A model generated the notes under the pieces. It was not told the DNA's origin, made no database searches, and saw nothing but the letters and a program-made list of their open reading frames with translations. A stretch of DNA of 64,000 nt from Silene noctiflora (lineage: Eukaryota > Streptophyta > Magnoliopsida > Caryophyllales > Caryophyllaceae), in NCBI GenBank assembly GCA_009801015.1, contig VHZZ01000005.1, forward strand, positions 195,059 through 259,058. Direction: 5' to 3'. The position numbers and the translations under genes are program-made. Positions 56,405 to 64,000 of this stretch are shown in pieces (position 1 is the stretch's first letter; each line of letters opens with the position of its first letter).

Positions 56405-56690
56405 TAGATCGGATTGGGTTAATTTCGGGCCAAGGCTTTTTTGGTCATGCGTCCGGTTACTCCGGATCAGGTCATTTTGGGTCGGGTTGTTTTAAGTTAT
56501 TTCAGGTTTGGATTTTGCCTTAACCAAGTCATTCTAGATCATTTTAGGTCTGTCGGGTCATTTCGTGTCACTTCAAGACACGCTACTTTGGGTCTATCAG
56601 GTCACACTTTCCGGGTTAATTTTCAGGTGTGGGGTAAGTCTTATTGAATCGGGACATTCAGGTCGAGTCAGCTATGTTAGTCCTTATATT
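56405..56690. repeat. Degenerate GGGTC/CAGGTC motif block
   Basis: Words such as TTTTGGGTCGGGTTG, GGTCTGTCGGGTCATTTCG and TTCAGGTCGAGTC recur. No clean ends or target duplication. Related to 36675-37285. Confidence 0.45.
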
Positions 56691-57044
56691 TGTTTGTAGT
56701 AGTGTAAAATTCCTCTCCGTATCTTATTCCAATTGTGGTGATAGAGTCGAAGGATAGTTTTGATATTGACGGGTTTTGAAACCAAGTCGGAAGTATCTTG
56801 TAGAGTTCACGGGTATAAACTCAGTTCAATAAATTGGTACCTGCCTTTGAAAAGTTGAACAATCAACAAAAGAGGCCAAGAGGATACGTACACCTTGGGT
56901 GGGAGTTGGTAGAGCCTATTTAAGTTTTCATTATTGCTTTTGTATAATCAATTCTTCATCATGATTGCCCAACTAGTAGTCAATTTTCTTTTATGTCCAG
57001 CATTTGTTGGTGTCTTTGTGCAATTGATATTTCCATCTTGATTT

Positions 57045-57190
57045 TTCTTAAGAGGGACATATCCGTCTGATTAAAACGATCTAAATAACATGCCTCATTT
57101 GGATAGATAGGAGAGGCTTTTGTCTCTTCTATCTTATTTGAACTGTTTTAAGTTTTAAGACGGATATGTTCGTCTTAAACAAGAACATGT
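57045..57190. mobile_element. Foldback MITE, TTAAGACGGATATG type
   Basis: Left TTCTTAAGAGGGACATATCC and inverted right TTGTTTAAGACGAACATATCC. Noncoding, about 145 bp. Confidence 0.6.
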
Positions 57191-57382
57191 CTTCCACCTC
57201 ATTATGTCGTGGGTTTGACAAGTGAGACAATCTGCTTTTGCAGTCCATGCATTCACTTCCATCCGTGTTATCTTCATGTTTGTTGATCTGGAAGTTCGGA
57301 ACTTGGTTTCGTGTAGACTATTTTAGCTCAAACTTTAGCGTGTTACATTGCACCTTTTTTTTTTGGTAACGGTAAAGAAAGG

Positions 57383-57729
57383 TAGAGCTGTGAAACGGTG
57401 CGAGCTAGCCCGGTTTCACGGGCCCAAAAACCGCAGCCCAATATTTTCCAGCCCAGCTTGTTTTCCAGCCCGTGTAATTCTAGTGCTGTGCTCAGCCCAG
57501 CCTGGCATTTTCTTCCTTTTATCTTCTTTTTTCTCTCATTTTTTATTTTCTTTATTTAAAAAAAAAAATTGACGAAGCCCAGCCCGACTCAACCACCACA
57601 AGACAGCCCGCCTAGTGCTGGGCCCGGGCTAGACAAAACAGGCAGAGGCACAACTCGACCAACATTTAGTGTCGTGCCTAGGCTGCACCACCCCAGCCCG
57701 GCCCGCACCGGCCCCACCGCACATCTCTA
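57383..57729 (-). mobile_element. GGCCCAGCCC motif-block element, hAT-like ends
   Basis: Left TAGAGCTGTGAAACGGTGCG and inverted right TAGAGATGTGCGGTGGGGCC. Exact 8-bp target duplication AAGAAAGG (57375-57382 and 57730-57737). It is a reverse-oriented relative of 41799-42203 with the same AT-rich centre. Confidence 0.87.
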
Positions 57730-57739
57730 AAGAAAGGAT

Positions 57740-58660
57740 ACAATACCATAATGTTCGGGCAAACTAAGCCCTTAATACACGCGTGTTACATTGCACATTT
57801 GCAATATTTCTTGTTAATGATCTGTATAGTTTGATTTCCTTTGATTTGGAAGTGCTGGTTAATCTAATCCCCTATATATTGATACTCTCTCGATTATTCC
57901 ATAACCGGGCGTAAGATGAAGAATGGACCTCCATTTCTTCGACGAAAGGGATACGGTCAATTCCCAAGACTCCTAGCTCCGACTCTGGCTGTTCTACATA
58001 CTAGATGCTTTTCACTTTTGGAGTAACTGCAGTATGGAGTAATTATCATTTAGCAAAGAAAACAAGGTGTGAAGCAAGGACCAAGAAAAGTGTACGGCGC
58101 GCCTCTTTGTTAGTTTTGGACAAACAGCCGTTTAATTCCTCTCAGGTGTAATCCAGCTGTTAACAAAAAGGGAATGGCAAAAATGTCCTCTAGTAATATA
58201 CTCCGTATTACTCCTGAATCCTGAAGAAAATTCGAGTTAGACATGTCAAAAGCTGATCCGACTAGTAAATTTCTGGTGTCCTCTAGTCATGAACCTGTAG
58301 TGTTTGAAAGCGTAATTTATGAACTCTTCGATAACAAGATACGGAGCATGAGAATGCTAAGCGGTATGATCTGGGCGCATTATTCGTGACATGAGTGTAT
58401 TAGTAAGGACAAGGACGGTTCTAGGTCCTATACTCCGGGCTATAATCCTATACCATGGACTCCATGGGGTTTCGATATGCCTTTGCATTATTCAAGTAGG
58501 AGTCGTGAAACACTATTCGGTTTAATATCGCTTCAAGGGACACCCGACTTCTACTTTCCAATTCAACTAGCTACTTAGTATACGAAACGGCCGAAATTGA
58601 CGACAAATGTTCTCATTTTTCCGTCTACCAGTCTACCAGAAAATGTGGTACGTTACATAT
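57740..58660. other. Intergenic stretch of average base composition
   Basis: Less AT-rich than its surroundings but with no frame, splice pattern or repeat that I can support. Confidence 0.35.
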
Positions 58661-58664
58661 TAAG

Positions 58665-58797
58665 AACAAAGCGTCTGAAACCGAATAGTGTCTCTCTCAC
58701 AATAAGGTAAGTGAGAGCCGGGAGGGCAAGTAGGGGAGAAATAGTCCACTATCCGTCTTCAACTTGTGACGGATAATGCCCGTCTTCGACGATATTT
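58665..58797. mobile_element. Foldback MITE, GACGGATAGTGCCC family (decayed left arm)
   Basis: The right arm TTCAACTTGTGACGGATAAT and the left AATAGTGTCTCTCTCACAAT match the family at 15049 and 17168. Confidence 0.6.
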
Positions 58798-59174
58798 TGT
58801 CTATAGAGAAACACATTGTACATAATGCATGCAATTTTGCTTATGAAAGCCAGAAATAATAGGGTCATAGAGTGGGGCCAAAAACACAAGAAACTCACAT
58901 GCTCTAAAACTGTCATCACAGTGGCTTATATATTCATACATAAAAGAAATGCATAATAATGCAGAAATGCAGATGCTAGTCAAAACAAAATACGAAATAG
59001 CAGGTAAACTGTAAAAGACCCCAGTTTCCCTATCTATCAACATACAGCTACACATTTTCCCCATTAACTTGTTATTGAGTAGTTTTTTCATGGTCCCATT
59101 GTTTCACCAGAAAACCCACAATATTTTGTCACCTTGGACCCACTTATCGCTACTTAAACTAGCGGCTTATGAGT

Positions 59175-59489
59175 AGACATGGCAAAATTGACCCTGCTTG
59201 AAGGACTCAATCGGAATGACCTGTCCCCCGACATCCGAACTAAGACTCGATTGGACGACTGTGTCTCAAATTTGAATTGACTAGCCCAAATATAACCTGA
59301 TTTAGATGGATGTTGTTGTATACAGCTTATTATGCATAGATACGAAGTAACTTGATAATCGTTGAACCGAAATTTCAAAAATGAGTCAACTACTCGGCTG
59401 ACCCGACTTGACCCGAATTTTCAGAACCTAAAACCCGGTCCGAACTGACCTGACCTAACCCTGAACTATTTGGCCAGTTTGTCAGGTCT
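59175..59489. mobile_element. Decayed GGGTC motif-block element
   Basis: Left TAGACATGGCAAAATTGACC and inverted right TAGACCTGACAAACTGGCC. The body has CCCGACTTGACCCGAATT-like words. No target duplication remains. It abuts the element at 59501. Confidence 0.6.
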
Positions 59490-59500
59490 ATACCTGCAAG

Positions 59501-59854
59501 CTAGGTAGTGTCCGACACGACACTCATCGGACACACGCCGGACACGCCTAAATGTATCGTATACCAATAAATGAGAAATGAGATGTCGAAAGACAGAAAA
59601 AGATTGATTAGAAGACGGGTTTGAGTGGCAAATGAGAATAAGTTATAGTAAAAGTCCAATTTTAGCTTCAATTATTTCAATTTAATATCAAATACATTTA
59701 CAAAAATAAAATGATGCGTTAATTTTAACTATAAATATATATTTTATTAAATTTAATTAACGCGTCTCGTGTCTTAAATTTTATGGAATGCCGCCGTGTC
59801 ACGTGTCCGTGTCGTGTCTGTGTCAGTGTCCGTGTCCGTTTTGGTGCTACCTAG
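59501..59854. mobile_element. GTGTCCG motif-block element
   Basis: Left CTAGGTAGTGTCCGACACG and inverted right CTAGGTAGCACCAAAACGG. Exact 8-bp duplication CCTGCAAG (59493-59500 and 59855-59862). GTGTCCGTGTC and CGGACAC words fill both ends around an AT-rich centre. Confidence 0.85.
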
Positions 59855-59862
59855 CCTGCAAG

Positions 59863-60668
59863 TCTAAATAAAGAAAATTGATGGCTTGAACTCATTGACG
59901 AGAATTAGTTTAAAATAAACGCTAATATGATGAATAATTTATTAAAAAATATTAAAAAAAGGAAAATAAATTCATTGCAAATTTTCCATTAACCAACCAA
60001 TTGAATAATTAATTTGTTCATGGGCCATTGTTTCACCAAAAAAAGCAACAAAATTTTGTCACATTGGACCCATTTTCTTATTTCCAATTATAATGTGAGT
60101 TGGTCCATCTGTCATTAACTTTCTATCCCCAGGCATGCAATTTTAGCAGCTAAACATCATCATATGACTAATGATATTTCTTACTTTAGGGATCCTATGA
60201 TGAAAATCACAAGTTTATGTTTGATTTTGTATGCTATATTCTTGCTTGATTGATTAATTTCTTGGGTAATTTTCCATAATTATGATTTAAAACTTGTCTA
60301 GAGTGCCTAAGTGGGTTGGGGGAGAAGTTAGTGATCACTATTTATGATATAAATTGGCAGATTACGAGTACTACGTTTCATGACTTTATAGATTTCGATC
60401 TTCATTGGTATTGATACCACCCTTTGGATTGGGTTTCCCTTAGGGTCACAAAGAAGTTATGGCATCAATTATGATATATACTATTCAAGATTAGGCAATT
60501 TCATTATTAGCCATGTTACTCAAATCAAATTCAAGATGTTGCACATCTTTTGAGTAGAATGCAATCTATGGTTTGATTGGTTTTAATAAAAAAATAAAAA
60601 AATGGCCAATATAATTTAGGAATATTAGCAAATTTGTATGAAGAATAAAGAAAGGATATAGTGGTGAC
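59863..60668. other. AT-rich intergenic stretch, nothing recognised
   Basis: No gene or bounded element. Confidence 0.5.
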
Positions 60669-60682
60669 ATTTATTAGAATGT

Positions 60683-60870
60683 ATTTTTTTTTTTTGGGTA
60701 CGCGGAAGTTTAGGTATAAGAGTAGGTCTTACCCAGTTTAATGGCATGTTAAACTAGTGGTGTATACGAATTGCCTACCAACGTGGTTATATTTTAACTC
60801 AATGGAAATCGAACCCTGATATCAAAGTCATAAGACAGACTCTTAACCATTAGGACCAACCTTTGTTAGT
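60683..60870 (-). mobile_element. SINE with 14-bp target duplication
   Basis: ATTTATTAGAATGT flanks it (60669-60682 and 60871-60884). The minus strand starts with GGTTGGTCCTAATGGTTAAG (box A), has AGGGTTCGATTTCC (box B) and ends in poly(A) (poly(T) at about 60684-60695 on the plus strand). 188 bp. A different family from the SINE at 38675. Confidence 0.88.
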
Positions 60871-60884
60871 ATTTATTAGAATGT

Positions 60885-61227
60885 TTAACCCTAGTAATTA
60901 AGCTTCTCTCTATTTAAGTTCCTTTAGTCCTACTAATACCATACATTGTACATTTCTTAATTTGAATAGTAATAATAATGCCTCTTGAGACATTGTACAT
61001 TTATTTCTTTACGTTTGCATAAAATACCCGCCACACTATAAATGACTGAAACGAAGCGAGTATTTCTCGTATAATCTTGAACTTCAATTACATACATGTA
61101 TCTATGCTTTGGCTAAATAATGTTAGATCCTATTAATTAGCACTAATTCAATGAATTCTTTCAACTTCCTATGATGATGCAACCCTAATTGTAAGGTTAG
61201 ATGATTATTAGATTAGATTAGACAAAA

Positions 61228-61262
<35 letters not shown>

Positions 61263-62039
61263 AAAATCAACCTATTGAATGTTTCTTAAGCATACTCAAA
61301 ATTTGATTACCAAAATTTCGGATCTATACACAACTTATCTAACAACTCCTCACCTAAATTACTTCATCAAAACCACACCAACAAAATTTAATGAAAGAAA
61401 TCATAATAGTTTTGGCATGATGTTTATTTAATTATCTTCATATTTCTGCTGCAAATCCTTTGTCTTTTCTTCCACTATAATTTATAGTATTTCCTGCACA
61501 AATTTCACCATATAATTTAGCATAATTTCATATAAAAAAACAGTAAAAAAATTGAAGAATCGTGTTCTTTTGGACTTAAATTTAGTTATTACATTAAGTT
61601 CATTTTCGTTATTCAAGTTAGTTCAGTTTAGTTATTAGTTTCCGTCCAAAAGAACAAAGCCTCGTGATCACTAACAATTGTTATTTGGTAGCATGTAGAC
61701 ATGTAGTACATAATTCTAAATTTTAAGGACAGAATTTAAACCTAAAACAGTTGAACATTCAATTTCCCATGATAAAAAGTTAACAGTAAAAGCCAAAGTA
61801 ATCACATTATTTGAATAATTTATGTGGGAAACGAAATTCCCATTTCAAAAAAGCTACAAACTTTGAGAAAAATGTATACCAAATGTCTAAATTAACCACT
61901 AAAGCCAAACAATTTGCATAATATGAAAGCAACCCTAATAAAACAAAACTAAAAACTAAAAACCCATATCAAATTACAACAATTCTTGTTTGAGACCGTC
62001 CTAATTATAGAAACGCGCGTTAGGCGTTTCTATAGCTAA
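60885..62039. other. Intergenic stretch with (AAAT)n microsatellite
   Basis: An (AAAT)n tract at about 61228-61262; otherwise AT-rich and featureless. Confidence 0.5.
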
Positions 62040-62130
62040 ACTAACAAGGGGAGTTGGATTTGAACCTGTGATCTATTGTCAGTATACATCGATCTTAAAC
62101 CCTAGGGTAAACCCTAGGCTAAGATATCTT
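62040..62130 (-). mobile_element. SINE head remnant
   Basis: The minus strand has GGGTTTAAGATCGATGTATA, then TGACAATAGATCACAGG and TTCAAATCCAACTCCCC. It aligns with the SINE at 38675 and the remnant at 3126. It lies just 3' of the DUF538 gene. Confidence 0.5.
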
Positions 62131-62155
62131 CGGTATGTTAAAAAAAAAGACGGTT

Positions 62156-62620
62156 TTACCATAGAATTACTCGAAAAAGAAAATTACCTTGTCCAATTTT
62201 GCAACTAGGAGGATCTTCAAAGAGAGACAAAGAAAGTTGTTTTTGAGCCATACCAATATCAAACAAAATAATACCAGAATCAATATCATTAACACTAATT
62301 TCTTTAACAGGTAACCAAATGAAGAGTTCTTCTTGAGATAATCCTTCAACTGATAACAATTCACCAAATGACAAATTTGCCCTTACAACACTTTCAAATA
62401 ACACTCTATTTTCAAATTTTGTTAAGCATGGACCATCTAAATATACATTTAGAAGGCCATTTTCGTCATTATATTCATATGATTTCACTTCTTTTGGTAA
62501 TAGCCCTTGTGGAAGACCTTTGTTCTTTAAAAGTTCATGGACTGACATGGGTGATGAAAATGTTGAACAATAAAGAATTATAAATATTGTAATTAGGAAA
62601 TTGAAATTGAAATTATTCAT
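62156..62620 (-). CDS. DUF538-family secreted protein
   Basis: A 154-residue frame. Residues 1-23 form a signal peptide (MNNFNFNFLITIFIILYCST). DUF538 hallmarks follow: VHELLKNKGLPQGLLPKEV, then LDGPCLTKFENRVLFES, LSFGELLSVEGLSQEELFIW, LPVKEI and IILFDIGMAQKQLSLSLFED with PPSC. DUF538 proteins are small plant proteins related to the bactericidal/permeability-increasing fold; their biochemical role is not settled. The frame ends soon after PPSCKIGQG. A CAAG|GTAATT donor at 62187 leaves open that the true C-terminus comes from a further exon, which I could not identify. The promoter region holds three 130-bp tandem repeats. Confidence 0.88.
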   Translation of the reverse strand: MNNFNFNFLITIFIILYCSTFSSPMSVHELLKNKGLPQGLLPKEVKSYEYNDENGLLNVYLDGPCLTKFENRVLFESVVRANLSFGELLSVEGLSQEELFIWLPVKEISVNDIDSGIILFDIGMAQKQLSLSLFEDPPSCKIGQGNFLFRVILW

Positions 62621-62843
62621 CTTTTAATTTTGATGAATTTATGTAAAAATGAGGGTTTTTTTGTAAGTTTTGATTATTATTTTTGTTGGGTTTTTTGGGT
62701 TGTTTTTGTTGGTTGATTGGAAGAGTGATTTGTGAGAAATGTTGAGTAGGAAGAAAGCTTAAAAGGGGAGTTTAGGATGAAATGACCATTTTGCCCTTGT
62801 ATTTATTTTCTTTTTTGGGTGTTGACTCGATATATTTCCTATC

Positions 62844-63235
62844 GACAGTTGCGACAATCTTTTCTGAATACTAAAAATAAATAAATAATTAGGTAAATCA
62901 CTTTTAAATTTGTACTTAATAGTTCAGGTTAGTTCAGTTCGAGTCGGCTCACTTTAGTTTAAGTATTTTGGTGGGACAGTTGCGACAATCTTTTCTGGAT
63001 ACTAAAAATAAATAATTAATTAGGTAAATCACTCTTAAATTTGTACTTAATATAGTTCAGGTTAGTTCAGTTCGAGTCGGCTCACTTCAGTTTAAGTAGT
63101 TTGGTGGGACAGTTGCGACAATCTCTGGATACTAAAAATAAATAATTAATTAGGTAAATCACTCTTAGATTTGTACTTAATAGTTTAGGTTAGTTCAGTT
63201 CGAGTCGGCTCATTTCAGTTTAAGTAGTTTGGTGG
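62844..63235. repeat. Three-copy 130-bp minisatellite upstream of the DUF538 gene
   Basis: Units 62844-62974, 62975-63107 and 63108-63235 each start GACAGTTGCGACAATC and end in AAGTAGTTTGGTGG or a near variant. They carry GTTCAGTTCGAGTCGGCTCA. Units are nearly identical and differ by small indels. Confidence 0.9.
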
Positions 63236-63719
63236 TGTAGTGAGTGAAGTAGACTATAGAGAAATGATGTGGATTTATGTGGGTGAATGAGTGGATTGCA
63301 ACATCTTTATTAATTATGTTTGTTATTTGTAATTTGGCATGATTTAAGGGATATTGTTCAAGATATTAATACAAATCTTAGGGCTTAATTTTAGGTGGTT
63401 GTTGTGATAATACTTCTTCAAAGAATTATTCAAGTCAAATTTATTATGGATTTATTATTATTGGTGTACAACATTTAAAAGAAATTGATTAATGCAAGAA
63501 ATGAGGAGTAGTTGTTTTTGGATAAAGGCATGATTATTTTTCATGAATTAATATAATCGATGAATTATTTTTCATGAATTAATATGATCAATGAATTTTA
63601 CAAAATATTTCTCGATTAACCTCCGATTGTATTACGATTATTATGTTGGAATCTTTTTCTAGAATAAATTTCATCGTCTTTTTTACAATTGCGCTTTAAA
63701 AGAATGAATTAAAGGAATA
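63236..63719. other. AT-rich intergenic stretch
   Basis: A short direct repeat of TTTTTCATGAATTAATAT lies near 63535-63585. Nothing else. Confidence 0.45.
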
Positions 63720-64000
63720 CTAGTTTTAAACCCGTGCAGAAAATGCACGGGTCGTAATAATTAAATGTTCAATGCACTATATAACAACATATAATCTCGA
63801 TATATTTATTCCATATTAAATGTTCAATGCAGTCACTGATTTTATCAACCATGCAGAATATTTAAATGTTTTTCGATTTTTTTATTTTATGGTTTTTGTA
63901 TTATTTATAGAGAGAATAAATGTTTGTATTTATTATCTTATATTCAACCAAAAAATATAGTTCATATTATAAATTTTTGTAATTTATTATTTTGTATGTA
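63720..64000 (-). mobile_element. Helitron 3' end, continuing beyond the window
   Basis: The minus strand shows hairpin CCCGTGCATTTTCTGCACGGG followed by terminal CTAG (63723-63720) and host T. The 5' end is off the window. The hairpin differs from the other Helitrons here. Confidence 0.65.

Noticed and set aside
62156-62187. Intron at the end of the DUF538 gene
   Set aside because: A CAAG|GTAATT donor exists, but no convincing downstream exon was found; mentioned as an open point only.

Overview
This is plant nuclear DNA: spliced genes with GT-AG introns, plant-only families (Tps-a type terpene synthase, dirigent protein, CRLK-type receptor kinase, GRAS factor, OCT transporter, DUF538), and AT-rich intergenic space full of short non-autonomous transposons. 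A core eudicot is likely. The many short inverted repeats built on 'AAGACGGATAGTG' and 'GAGACGGTCTCTC' remind me of Caryophyllales, but I cannot prove that from the sequence. Scattered single or paired N bases (1421-1422, 6921, 13303, 37010) point to a draft assembly.

Layout. 1-1.7 kb: the last five exons of a terpene synthase (+), cut by the window edge. 1.9-2.4 kb: intronless dirigent gene (-), convergent with it. 2.5-5 kb: Helitron, GC-rich motif block, hAT element and TRIM fossil. 6.3-9.7 kb: seven-exon calmodulin-regulated-type receptor kinase (-), with a likely 5' UTR intron reaching about 10.7 kb. 10.7-22.9 kb: a gene desert of Helitrons, Stowaways, foldbacks and motif blocks. 24.7-26.4 kb: PAT1-type GRAS gene (+), with a 5' UTR exon and intron from about 23 kb. 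27.7-32.75 kb: an imperfect tandem duplication of the upstream region of the next gene. 32.8-38.6 kb: two-exon organic cation transporter (OCT4-like, +) with a 4.2-kb intron full of insertions. 38.7-46.5 kb: repeats. 46.6-46.9 kb: small uncharacterised gene (-). 47-51 kb: Helitrons and LINE 3' ends. 52.1-56.0 kb: four-exon gene for an uncharacterised tail-anchored protein (+). 56.4-62 kb: motif blocks, foldbacks and a SINE. 62.2-62.6 kb: DUF538 gene (-) with a triplicated 130-bp minisatellite upstream.

The genes do not form a pathway or cluster; each is an ordinary single plant gene. Terpene synthase beside dirigent protein may be chance, since they make different product classes.

The most unusual content is in the repeats. 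At least five loci hold 330-610-bp blocks built almost wholly of one short motif (CCGGT, GGGCTGGGCC, GGGTC or GTGTCCG), each bounded by short terminal inverted repeats and 8-bp target duplications. They look like hAT-type non-autonomous transposons whose bodies are cryptic short-period repeats. Other notable items are a ghost copy of the transporter promoter, a rearranged hAT MITE that kept its original 8-bp target duplication, tandem 29-bp-arm perfect palindromes, and eight Helitron ends, most inserted between A and T.
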